Assembly: GCF_004212635.1 (NCBI RefSeq)
Contig: NZ_PSRT01000009.1
Location: 1-64,000 of the forward strand
DNA from: Bradyrhizobium genosp. SA-3
Lineage (GTDB): Bacteria; Pseudomonadota; Alphaproteobacteria; Rhizobiales; Xanthobacteraceae
Length of the DNA: 64,000 nt
Direction of reading: 5' to 3'
Shown: in pieces, positions 9,375 through 17,012 of the stretch
How the letters are laid out: the number at the start of each line of letters is the position of its first letter
Numbering within the stretch: position 1 is the first letter of the stretch
The notes under the pieces: model-generated
Database searches by the model: none
What the model was told of the DNA's origin: nothing
The model's input: the letters and a program-made list of their open reading frames with translations, nothing else
Made by a program: the position numbers and the translations under genes

Positions 9375-10079
9375 ATGGCACGCATCACCATCATCGAGAC
9401 CGGGCTCGTTCCTCAAAAGCATCGCGAGCGCCACGGCTCGTTTCCGGACATGTTCGAGCGCATGATCCGCGCCGAGGACCCGACGGCTACGGTCGACATC
9501 GTCAGCATTCCGAATGGTGATGCGCTGCCCGATCCGCGCGACGTGGAGGCCGTGCTGATCACCGGCGCGGCGGCCGGGGTCTATGACGGGCTCGACTGGA
9601 TCGCACCGCTGGAAGATTTCGTGCGCACGGCTTACGCCAACAAGACGCCGATGGTTGGCGTCTGCTTCGGCCATCAGCTGATCGCGCAGGCGCTCGGCGG
9701 CACCGTGCGCAAATCGGAGAAGGGCTGGGGCATCGGCCGTCACGTCTATCAGGTGCTGCCGGAGAACGGCGTGGTCGACGGCGAGGCGGTCGCGATCGCC
9801 GCCTCGCACCAGGACCAGGTGATCGAGCCGCCGAACGATGCGCTGACGATACTCTCGTCGGAATTTACCCCGCATGCCGGCCTGCTCTACGCCAACGGCA
9901 CCACGTTGACCGTGCAGCCGCATCCGGAATTCGACGTGGAATTCGCGCAAGTCTGCTGCGATCTGCGCGACGGCAAGGCGCCGGATGATGTCGTGGCCAC
10001 AGCGCGGGAGTCGCTGGCGCAGCCGATGGACAATGCAAAGCTCGGCGGCGCGATTACGAGGTTCTTGGCGCGGCGGTGA
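9375..10079 (+). CDS. Class I glutamine amidotransferase-like protein
   Basis: The product is 234 aa. The nucleophile elbow is VGVCFGHQLIAQALGG (Cys), and the His-Glu pair lies in VQPHPEF, completing the GATase1 triad. The family is the GMP-synthase-like stand-alone amidotransferases, some of which hydrolyse gamma-glutamyl compounds in polyamine or amino-acid breakdown. It follows the LysR gene by 53 nt in the same direction. The open frame continues upstream through the LysR gene, but that part is a shadow; the ATG at 9375 begins the family-typical MARITIIETG. Confidence 0.85.
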   Translation: MARITIIETGLVPQKHRERHGSFPDMFERMIRAEDPTATVDIVSIPNGDALPDPRDVEAVLITGAAAGVYDGLDWIAPLEDFVRTAYANKTPMVGVCFGHQLIAQALGGTVRKSEKGWGIGRHVYQVLPENGVVDGEAVAIAASHQDQVIEPPNDALTILSSEFTPHAGLLYANGTTLTVQPHPEFDVEFAQVCCDLRDGKAPDDVVATARESLAQPMDNAKLGGAITRFLARR

Positions 10080-10246
10080 TTCACCTCGCCCCGCTTGCGG
10101 GGAGAGGTCGGATTGCTTTGGCGCGCAATTGCGCGCCTGAGCAATCCGGGTGAGGGGGACTCTCCGCGAGTCCGTCTGCCATCGAATTTGCTGAAGCAGC
10201 CCCTCACCCCAACCCTCTCCCCGTAAGAACGGGGAGAGGGAGAGAA
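10080..10246. repeat. REP-like intergenic palindromic element
   Basis: This carries the same word set as at 2957-3103. A hairpin is built on CCCCGC/GCGGGGAGAGG at the left, a GCGCGCAATTGCGCGC palindrome lies in the middle, and CCCCTCACCC with ACGGGGAGAGG is at the right. It lies between two convergent genes, so it may act as a bidirectional terminator. It supports the view that this part of the window is core chromosome. Confidence 0.72.
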
Positions 10247-10252
10247 AGCACC

Positions 10253-10720
10253 TCAGAACGGATCGCTTCCCAGTCCCGCCACATCCGCCGGCCGCGGCCC
10301 CGGTGCCGGCCAGTGAAAACGCCGATCCTTCTCGGCAATCGCGATGTCGTTGATCGAGGCCTCTCGCCGCTTCATCAGGCCGTGCTCGTCGAACTCCCAC
10401 TGCTCGTTGCCGTACGAGCGATACCACTGGCCGCCGGCATCGTGCCATTCGTACTGGAAGCGCACCGCGATGCGGTTGCCGTCGAAGGCCCAGAGATCCT
10501 TGATCAAGCGATAGTCCTGCTCCTTCTCCCATTTGCGGGTGAGGAAGGCGACGATGGCATCGCGGCCCTGAAAAACGTCCGAGCGATTACGCCAGCGGCT
10601 GTCTTCGGTATAGGCGAGCGCGACGCGCGCCGGATCGCGCGAATTCCAGGCGTCCTCGGCCATGCGCGCCTTTTGCGCAGCGGTCTCTCGGGTGAAGGGC
10701 GGAAGCGGCGGGCGCGACAT
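10253..10720 (-). CDS. DUF1348 family protein (NTF2-like fold)
   Basis: The product is 155 aa and rich in aromatic residues ([20 protein letters not shown], then [20 protein letters not shown]). This pattern is characteristic of the nuclear transport factor 2-like DUF1348 family, widespread in soil bacteria and of unknown reaction. Length matches the family. It stands alone, transcribed towards the REP element. Confidence 0.85.
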   Translation of the reverse strand: MSRPPLPPFTRETAAQKARMAEDAWNSRDPARVALAYTEDSRWRNRSDVFQGRDAIVAFLTRKWEKEQDYRLIKDLWAFDGNRIAVRFQYEWHDAGGQWYRSYGNEQWEFDEHGLMKRREASINDIAIAEKDRRFHWPAPGPRPADVAGLGSDPF

Positions 10721-10814
10721 GATGGCCTCATCGGTTGGTCGGGGGCCGCAATCTATCGCTGCAATTGGCGGAGTCGATAGGCCATTACAAATCAGGCGAT
10801 CACTTATCGGGCGA

Positions 10815-11191
10815 TCACGAAATCAGATCGGCCTTCATCAAAGTCCGGATCGATTTCGGAATCGGTTGCGCGCGGCCGCCGCTGATGAAGGCGACGCGCA
10901 CCTCCGCTTTCACCAGCACATCCTCGCCGCGCCTCACCTCCTGCCCCAGCATGATGGAGGCGCCCTTCACCGCGATCGGCCAGGTCACGACGTCGAGCAC
11001 GTCGTCCATCCGCGCGGGCTTCAAAAAGTCCAGATGCATCGAGCGCACCACGAAGGCGAAGCCGGCGCCCTCGGTCTCGGGCTGTTCGAACAGGGCCTGC
11101 TGCTCGGCGCCCATCAACCGCAGATGATTGGTGCGCCCGCGCTCCATGTAGCGCAGATAGTTGGCGTGATAGACGATGCCCGAAAACACTG
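10815..11191 (-). pseudogene. YbgC-type acyl-CoA thioesterase, 5' end lost at island junction
   Basis: The frame encodes about 125 aa of a hot-dog thioesterase, starting abruptly at FSGIVYHANYLRYMERGRTN. Intact homologues have an N-terminal strand and the motif EDTD directly before this point; the second Asp is the catalytic residue in the YbgC/4-hydroxybenzoyl-CoA thioesterase family. Here those codons are replaced by K-S-V and no good ribosome site is present, so the protein is probably not made or not active. A GTG at 11189 could in principle start it. The break coincides with the left edge of a duplicated unit carrying an intact paralogue, which suggests the gene was split by integration. 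Confidence 0.82.
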
Positions 11192-11815
11192 ACTTGTCGA
11201 TATCGCAACAGAAGCCTAACTATTTGATTTCATTGGGGCGCTGCAAGGCCATAAAGTGAACAAGGGGCAGCTCAATCTATGCCCTTTCCATGGAAAGGCG
11301 GAGCGACTTCGGGATTCGCTGAGCCTTTCCGCCGGAGACAAACGCCACGCGGACCCGTGCCGTGACGAGGAGATCGTCCCCTCGCCTGCATTCCTGCAGC
11401 AAGACGATCGACGCCCCCCTCACCTCTTGCGGGACCGTGATGATGTCAAGCACGTCATCCAACGACGCCGGTTTTAGGAAATCGATTGTCATCGAACGAA
11501 CAACGAATGCAAAGCCGGGCGCATCATCGTTCGCTTCTTGGAGCAGCGCTTGCTGATTGGTTCCGAGCAAACGCAAGTAATTCGTTCTGCCACGTTCCAT
11601 GAAGCGCAGAAAATTCGCGTGATAAACAATCTGACCGGCATCGGTATCTTCAAAATAGACGCGGACTCGCATGTGGTGGCGTCCGTCGCAAATTTCGCCG
11701 TCAAGAGAGGCTGTCACGGTGCGGTTTCCCTTAAAGATTCCGGGAGCCGATTGTTTTGCACACACGTGCTTTTCTGAGCAAGCGCCAAGGATCTTGGGCT
11801 TGGCGCCTGCAGCCG
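11191..11815. repeat. Duplicated thioesterase unit, copy 1 (candidate island end)
   Basis: About 620 bases are clearly similar to 22726-23335. The shared block runs from the sequence around CGATATCGCAACAGAA at the left edge, through the thioesterase gene, to GCTTGG-CCTGCAG on its 5' side. The left edge abuts the truncated chromosomal thioesterase gene exactly, so this unit probably marks the end of an integrated element. Confidence 0.75.
11277..11717 (-). CDS. YbgC-type acyl-CoA thioesterase, island copy 1
   Basis: The product is 146 aa with a complete hot-dog fold, including FEDTDAGQIVYHANFLRFME with the catalytic Asp. The GTG start (giving TASLDGEI) is chosen because both island copies keep the same GTG ACA GCC context with an AAGGGA ribosome site about 9 nt upstream, and because similarity to the family begins there. 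The family hydrolyses short acyl- or aroyl-CoA thioesters. It probably replaces the function of the truncated chromosomal gene only 85 nt downstream. Confidence 0.85.
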   Translation of the reverse strand: MTASLDGEICDGRHHMRVRVYFEDTDAGQIVYHANFLRFMERGRTNYLRLLGTNQQALLQEANDDAPGFAFVVRSMTIDFLKPASLDDVLDIITVPQEVRGASIVLLQECRRGDDLLVTARVRVAFVSGGKAQRIPKSLRLSMERA

Positions 11816-12130
11816 GCAGCTCGGCACTGCGCCGGCATCAATACGTCGCCGAGTGCGGCTCTCACGCAGATCTCATCCGAACTCGACGCAAGGCGATTTG
11901 ACCCGCAAGGACAAGCAAAAGACGTGTAGGGAAAGTTGGTAGCGGGGGTCCGTTTTGATAGCCCCCCGGAAAAGGCGGTACGGTTCGAGATCATCAGGGT
12001 AGCCGCCTGAGCCCACGCGAGCGTCGTAGCGCGTCTCTTGAGCGATCCGCCGCCGTGCCGGCGGCGGCTCCGCCGGCCTCCCGCGGCTAGTCCGTTCGGC
12101 GTGACGCGACCATCCCCAGCATTTACCCCG
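11816..12130. other. Intergenic stretch without a supported gene
   Basis: This stretch lies beyond the duplicated unit. Only short or low-complexity reading frames are present on either strand, and I see no convincing RNA, repeat or terminator. Confidence 0.4.
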
Positions 12131-12316
12131 TCAAACTACGCGGTCCAAACCGAGTTTGGCGTTTCGCGCATAGGAGAAACCAAAGGCGATATTCGCCATG
12201 AATGCGGCAGAGAAGATACCGGCTCCCTGAACGACGTTAGTTCTTGCCGCAATGACCTCCTGTCCCAAGCTGTTGTATTCGGCCAAGAGGACGGTGATCT
12301 TGTCTTTTTCCTCCAT
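12131..12316 (-). CDS. Small unrecognised protein, possibly truncated
   Basis: The product is 61 aa. A strong AGGAGAT ribosome site lies six bases before the ATG. The N-terminal half is helical and charged (MEEKDKITVLLAEYNSLGQE), and the second half has one moderately hydrophobic stretch (AGIFSAAFMANIAFGFSYAR). It may be the N-terminal part of a longer small membrane protein whose 3' end was lost. No function is assigned. Confidence 0.5.
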   Translation of the reverse strand: MEEKDKITVLLAEYNSLGQEVIAARTNVVQGAGIFSAAFMANIAFGFSYARNAKLGLDRVV

Positions 12317-12800
12317 TGATATCTCCTGCTAATTGCGATGCTTACTGCCAAGCAATCTCGAAAGTTCTAACACCACGCGCCTAGGTCCCCAAAGACAAAA
12401 GGCGCACGCTGCACGTGATCTGCGCGGCACGTCGCATTCGATACGATCGGCACCAGCGAGACCGATACGACGAAGCACAGCAGGAACGACGCCGTCATGG
12501 CTACTAGCGCATAGACGAGGGCGAGCAGGCTGAGGGCTGTTAGCTACTGGGAAAGCCATCGCGCCGGTGCTCGAACACCGCGGCTTCCCAAAAATCGACG
12601 ACTTGATGGGTGAGCAATATACCCCAGCTGTCCGAGCTTTATTCCAGGGTCCACGGCGAAGAACAGGTTTCCAAGGCACATTCCCGGCTGAGTAGGGGGC
12701 AGCGCATGGAGCGCGAAACGATTATCTCAATCGTTGAGAACCTAGACAGCGCGCGACGTTGAGCGCCGGGATGAGAACCTTGTGCTGCATGCGGGCCGGC
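12317..12800. other. Intergenic stretch without a supported gene
   Basis: Reading frames here are short and have the amino-acid composition of shadow frames. I see no repeats or RNA genes. It is consistent with eroded island DNA. Confidence 0.4.
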
Positions 12801-13199
12801 CTAGCGCGGTCCGAACTCGATGAGGATCGGCCCAGGATTGCGCCCGCTGCCGGAGATGGTTATTCGCGGATATGGCCTTTCAGGCTCGGTCAAAATGACG
12901 ACGGCCGTAATCGCAGCTCCGATTAGTGTGAATATGCCGCAGGTCGCGCCGAAGGCCATAAAATGTCTGATGGCCTGCTCTGTTCTCGCGTCCCAGTCCA
13001 CTCTCCTAGCAGCCCTCAGCCCGCGCTTGGCCGGTCGCGCCACTAGGTCAATGCTGAAGGCAGCAAGGAGCACCGACGCTCGTATCAGCCACCAACTCAA
13101 AACGCCAGCGATGGTCAGCGCCTGTACGGCCGCTTGTGCCCCGCGATGAGACTCCACATCATCCCCCAAGTATCGCGGGAGTTCCTCAATCCCCGGCAA
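12801..13199 (-). CDS. Hypothetical small membrane protein
   Basis: The product is up to 132 aa with two probable membrane helices (around LTIAGVLSWWLIRASVLLAA and CGIFTLIGAAITAVVILT) separated by a basic loop. The start is uncertain. A TTG at 13199 sits directly against AGGAG, while a GTG about 14 codons later has GGGGGAT at good spacing. I do not recognise a family and neighbours give no clue. Confidence 0.5.
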   Translation of the reverse strand: MPGIEELPRYLGDDVESHRGAQAAVQALTIAGVLSWWLIRASVLLAAFSIDLVARPAKRGLRAARRVDWDARTEQAIRHFMAFGATCGIFTLIGAAITAVVILTEPERPYPRITISGSGRNPGPILIEFGPR

Positions 13200-13612
13200 C
13201 TCCTAACATTTCAGCCATGACTGACGGCATCGTCGAGCGGGCATCCTGCGCGGTTTTTCTGCGCGACCGGGCTTGGACGTGGCCATTTGCGGGGTTGTTG
13301 AAGCAGCGGCGATGACCGCGCTTCGGCGCCGCTTCAGATCCGGGCAAAGGGCGACTACAACGCAGTTTCTGCATTGTTATATGCGTGCTCCAGCTTTCGT
13401 GTCAGCTTGAATACCTGTGCAACTACCCAGGTTGACGCTGCAAACCTGACCTTCAGAGCACAGCGTAACGTGATGTGCCGAGCTGTGCTCACCCGGCGAT
13501 CGGACGCGAGCCGAAAATCTCCCCCCGGGGACGGTGGTTTTCGGGGACAACGGTCCTCGTCGGGCTTCTCGCCGCCTGCGGGCGCTTCCATCCTCTTGGC
13601 AGAGAGGTGGCG
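13200..13612. other. Intergenic stretch without a supported gene
   Basis: There are only short, overlapping shadow-like frames. The 3' end holds the GAGAGG ribosome site of the frameshifted gene that starts at 13613. Confidence 0.4.
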
Positions 13613-14178
13613 ATGCTGTTGCGGCAAATAGCGCGAAGTGCGGCTCGATCGGAAAGCTCGCGCGAACGCATAAGGTACGAGGGAAGGACTCCCAGTGGCT
13701 CGGTGCTCTGGACCAAGCGCGAAGACGAAAATGTCCGCATGCTTTATCCGGACTACGCCGCGCTAAAGAAGGTGCTTCGACGGCGCACAAAGATGGCTAT
13801 GTCTGTCGGGCCTCTAAGCTCGGAGTGTCGCAGAAGCGCCTGCAGTGGACCGCTGCCGACATCAGCCGATTGAGACGAATATACCCTAGCGGCACGGACG
13901 CAGATCTCGCTGCTGCCTTTCCGGCATTCACAAAGCGGCAGGTCCAAGCGGTCGCAAACCGTCTGAGGATTTCGAAGAAGAAGCGTTACAAGAGGACCGG
14001 CATTGCGATTATCGACGCAATACGGGATCGCGCGCTCGAGCTTAATCTAACGATGATAGATCTCGACGCCTTGGCAAAAAACGGCTGTTACTTCCAGAAT
14101 TGCTGTCGCGAACTGCCGTACGTCAACGGCCCCTATGTGTACCGAGCAATTGTTGCACTTGGTAGCCAGTCACGATGA
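13613..14178 (+). pseudogene. Tandem SANT/Myb-like helix protein, frameshifted
   Basis: Two frames joined by one single-base shift near 13785-13815 give about 188 residues. The first frame holds LWTKREDENVRMLYPDY, the second QWTAADISRLRRIYPSG, so the intact protein would have two tandem W-x-x-x-E/D helix units resembling SANT/HTH DNA-binding repeats. A basic patch follows (LRISKKKRYKR), then a C-terminal helical part. GAGAGG precedes the ATG. Either the gene is decayed or the base is a sequence error. The DNA-binding role is inferred from the repeat pattern only. Confidence 0.5.
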
Positions 14179-14344
14179 TATGGTACTGACGTTGCCGATG
14201 GGATCGGCGGCGCCCTTCTCCGCTGGAACGGTGCCGGGGTCAGACACGGAAGCGAATCTCAGATGGCTTGGGGTGCTGCTCATCATCTCCGGCGGTTTTG
14301 GCTAAACTCAGCCGAACATAGCGATTCGCGAAGGGATGCAATTC

Positions 14345-14614
14345 ATGATGGTTCAATCGTTTGGTGCTGGTGATCTAGTTCGATTTCAGGCGTACACGCA
14401 GCAAGCCGCGGAGGTCGACCACGTGATAGGCATGGTGGTCGCCACGCACCAGGACATCCCGCTCGTCGGGGAGTGGGTCGACATCGCCTTCGGCGAGGTG
14501 ATCCGGCGCGGCGGTCGCCTCGAGATCGTCCGGCGAGCCTCGAAGGATGCGCACGGTGATCGGTACATCGAGGACCACGAGGCGGCCGATCGGGCACGCA
14601 ATTGGCCGGCCTAA
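14345..14614 (+). CDS. Hypothetical protein
   Basis: The product is 89 aa. AAGGG lies nine bases before this ATG, which decides against the more upstream ATG at 14336. The sequence (FGAGDLVRFQAYTQQAAEVD) looks soluble and beta-rich at the N-terminus and is charged at the C-terminus. No family is recognised. The next gene begins 3 nt downstream, so the two are probably co-transcribed. Confidence 0.5.
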   Translation: MMVQSFGAGDLVRFQAYTQQAAEVDHVIGMVVATHQDIPLVGEWVDIAFGEVIRRGGRLEIVRRASKDAHGDRYIEDHEAADRARNWPA

Positions 14615-14617
14615 GAA

Positions 14618-14908
14618 ATGCAACTCCCGCTTCAACCCCGCCTGATGGACTACCGCGGCGCCGATCCGAAGAAGCAGCGCAAGGTTGCTGAGCACAACGC
14701 GATGGCGCAACGCGTCGCCGACCACCTCAACACGCTCATAGCGAATGATCCGGCGCCAATGCAACAGTACCTCTGGCACGGGATCGCTCGCGATCTTGGA
14801 TTGACCACCGATAAGGTCGAGTCTGCGGTGATGTATGGCGGCCACAATGGCATCACCATTGGCGTGACCGACGAAGGGCGCCGAGCGGTGGCCCGCTACA
14901 AAAAGTGA
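14618..14908 (+). CDS. Hypothetical protein
   Basis: The product is 96 aa and mostly helical. It ends in a beta/basic tail (GITIGVTDEGRRAVARYKK) that resembles the wing of a small winged-helix domain (DLGLTTDKVESAVMYGG would be the recognition part). That is only a fold guess. It is tightly coupled to the preceding hypothetical gene. Confidence 0.5.
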   Translation: MQLPLQPRLMDYRGADPKKQRKVAEHNAMAQRVADHLNTLIANDPAPMQQYLWHGIARDLGLTTDKVESAVMYGGHNGITIGVTDEGRRAVARYKK

Positions 14909-15080
14909 CACATTCGCGCGTGTTTCGTCCTTGGTTCGAGCTCACTCTTATTTTCGCCGATTTCGGCGCACGACTCAACACGCGCGATGATTTTAGGCGT
15001 CTGTAATCGGGATTCCGCCGGCGACTCGCGGTGCGCGTGTGGTACGGCGCTCTGACAGTCTTACTTGAAGGAAATCGGCA

Positions 15081-15365
15081 ATGGGCGTCTATTTGGTCAC
15101 TTGGGATTTAAACAAACACAAGCCGAACTATGCGCAGGCGCGACAGAACCTGATCGATCACATGTCGCGCTACCCACATATTAAAGATGAGGGTCTCGAC
15201 TCGGTATGGTTCATCCAGTCCGCCTCCACAGCCGACACCCTGGATTCTGACATCCGGCGATACATGGATAACAACGACAGGCTGATGGTCACGAAACTGG
15301 TGAATGGTCAGCATCAAGGCTGGTTGTCCCAAAAGGTCTGGGACTGGATCAAGGCCCGCATCTAA
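15081..15365 (+). CDS. Cas2/SinR-like small ferredoxin-fold protein
   Basis: The product is 94 aa. The N-terminal strand YLVTWDLNKHKPNY with its Asp, and LDSVWFIQSASTADTLDSDI followed by NDRLMVTKL, match the pattern of the stand-alone SinR-like proteins that share the Cas2/VapD ferredoxin fold. AAGGA precedes the ATG. No cas1, other cas genes or repeat array is nearby, so a CRISPR adaptation role is unlikely. Stand-alone members are often found on mobile DNA, and a nuclease or toxin role is possible but unproven. Confidence 0.6.
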   Translation: MGVYLVTWDLNKHKPNYAQARQNLIDHMSRYPHIKDEGLDSVWFIQSASTADTLDSDIRRYMDNNDRLMVTKLVNGQHQGWLSQKVWDWIKARI

Positions 15366-15421
15366 CTGAAGGGCATACGCTGGTTACCGTTCATTCTACT
15401 TTTGCGATTTGAAGGATTAAT

Positions 15422-15889
15422 ATGACCGATTCTGATTTCGACGATGCCCCGCAGTGGTATTGGGCAGCGGACAGCGGGCATGGATTAGACATCGAGGCCT
15501 TCGAACGGGCGGATGATCGGTTTGTGATCGCAAGTGGTCAGCGAGAGCTATGGGCGCGCGTTCGTCGTGAGGTCGATCCGCGTAGCAACTGCGCCTGGGG
15601 TGCTTTCGGGTCTCCTGATGGCAAGGCGACCCTCGCCGACTGCATGAGGGTGTTCCTGCAAGCCCGTGAAGTCTACGGCGTTTCCTTCAACAGACTTGTG
15701 CTGGAGTTCGCGCGCGTGCCTGCTTTCGCGAAGTTCATAAAGGACAATCCGTCCGACTTGGGAAACTCAATTTCCAATCCGATAGGTAAGGGCCCGCTCC
15801 CACGATCAGCTTACGACAACAACATCGAGCGTCAGCTTGGTCAACGTATCGCTGACACATTGGACTTGGAGGAGGATTGGTGGGTCTGA
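15422..15889 (+). CDS. Hypothetical acidic protein
   Basis: The product is 155 aa with an acidic N-terminus (MTDSDFDDAPQWYWAADSGH) and AAGGA six bases before the ATG. It is soluble, has no membrane segment, and I do not recognise a family. It lies 56 nt downstream of the Cas2/SinR-like gene on the same strand and may form a small operon with it. Confidence 0.55.
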   Translation: MTDSDFDDAPQWYWAADSGHGLDIEAFERADDRFVIASGQRELWARVRREVDPRSNCAWGAFGSPDGKATLADCMRVFLQAREVYGVSFNRLVLEFARVPAFAKFIKDNPSDLGNSISNPIGKGPLPRSAYDNNIERQLGQRIADTLDLEEDWWV

Positions 15890-15924
15890 AATGGCCCCCA
15901 CGCCCAGGAGGCGCAAGCACGAAA

Positions 15925-16053
15925 ATGAGTTCATGGGACGGACTTAGCCCCGGCCAATTCCTGGCGCGGGTCGCTTTTTCACTCGCTGCTACGGCCGCAG
16001 TCGTCGCCGTGACTTTCTTCGCAATCCGCTACATGGCGGGCTTTCATCGATGA
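15925..16053 (+). CDS. Small single-pass membrane peptide
   Basis: The product is 42 aa. After a polar start (MSSWDGLSPGQFL) comes one hydrophobic helix (VAFSLAATAAVVAVTFFAI) and a short basic end. AGGAGG lies 13 bases upstream, a slightly long spacing. It follows the previous gene closely. Its size and layout are those of a small membrane regulator or toxin-like peptide, but nothing more can be said. Confidence 0.4.
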   Translation: MSSWDGLSPGQFLARVAFSLAATAAVVAVTFFAIRYMAGFHR

Positions 16054-16137
16054 TCACAGCAGGCGCGGTGCTCGAGCATCGCTCTGCCGCCGCAAACGGA
16101 TAATCGTTGCAACAAAAACCGCGAAAGGAGCCGACAA

Positions 16138-16212
16138 GGCGCCGAATTTCGGCGCCAATCCGAGATTTGTTGCATTAATCGATTTTCATTGAGCGCTACA
16201 ATTTCAGCGCTG
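16138..16212. repeat. Two palindromes in an intergenic stretch
   Basis: A perfect dyad with 8-base arms (GGCGCCGA/TCGGCGCC around ATT) lies at 16138-16156. A second element with AGCGCT on both sides of an AT-rich spacer lies at about 16193-16212. The first could form a terminator stem for the upstream small genes, though no T-run follows. Otherwise 16054-16306 holds nothing else I can support. Confidence 0.4.
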
Positions 16213-16306
16213 AACGAGGTGCCTCACGAAGGAAATTTCGGCGGTCTGGAAGGCAACGGAATAATTGGCCGCATCTAGTTTGGCTATTGCTGCACAGGAG
16301 CAGAAC

Positions 16307-16558
16307 ATGGCTAAGCATTTGTATCGTCTCCGCATGGGGCCGTATGTCGGGAACCTATTTCGGCGCAGCAAGCATGATTTACAGCAGAGGCTCTGGCTGC
16401 AATATAACCTGATGCGGCTTGGGTGCGACCTGGCGCAATCCAGCCCAGCCCCGAGTAAGGGAAATCACTACTGCGATTTAAGCCGCTCACCAAGTCGACT
16501 TCAACTAGCAGCCAGCCTGCCTAGAGTCCGCAGCTCTGGCTCTGCGGGTCTTCATTGA
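16307..16558 (+). CDS. Possible small basic protein
   Basis: The product is 83 aa starting MAKHLYRLRMGPYVGNLFRR, with GGAGCAG six bases before the ATG. The composition is basic and the second half is low-complexity and serine-rich, so it could be a chance frame or a truncated gene. No family is recognised. Confidence 0.3.
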   Translation: MAKHLYRLRMGPYVGNLFRRSKHDLQQRLWLQYNLMRLGCDLAQSSPAPSKGNHYCDLSRSPSRLQLAASLPRVRSSGSAGLH

Positions 16559-17012
16559 AGACGATTTTGAGCGGCGCGACCGTGGCCCACCTCAACCGCT
16601 GTCCATGGAGAGTATAGCGATGGCGAATGAACAAGATGTCCGTACCTAGGAGGGGAGATGTGGGGAAATTGCGCGAAGCTTTGATTGTTTTTGTCGGCGG
16701 GTCGGCCTTGGCTTTCTCCCTTGCCCGGATCTTGCGAAATGCTTCAATCACCTGAATGCCACTGGCCCAGTTTCCAGCTCGGGGATCACGCGCGGTCCGC
16801 GCTGCCAAACGCGGACCGTCAAAATTTTGTTCGCGCCTTAGTTGACTTCTGGAGCGTGATGTCTTCACACTGGCCCACAACTTAAGGTCATTTTCCGCAT
16901 TTTATTACTAAGCCAGAGGGCTTGCCTGGACGCTGGTAGATCGCGTCGAACGAACTCACACTGAAAATCAGGGACCGGCGGACAAAAATGTCCGGAGCTG
17001 GAGGGTTGAGTT
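16559..17012. other. Intergenic stretch without a supported gene
   Basis: A minus-strand frame (16521-16880) contains a lysine/arginine-rich piece but has no ribosome site or recognisable domain. The 3' edge carries the GGAGGG ribosome site of the phospholipase-like gene. Confidence 0.4.

Noticed and set aside
9375..10079. guaA (GMP synthase) as a second known ICE attachment site
   Set aside because: The protein is only a 234-aa amidotransferase domain without the ATP-pyrophosphatase and dimerisation domains of GuaA, and no junction lies nearby.
15081..15365. Cas2 of a CRISPR-Cas system
   Set aside because: No cas1, effector genes or repeat array in the window. The sequence fits stand-alone SinR/Cas2-like proteins instead.
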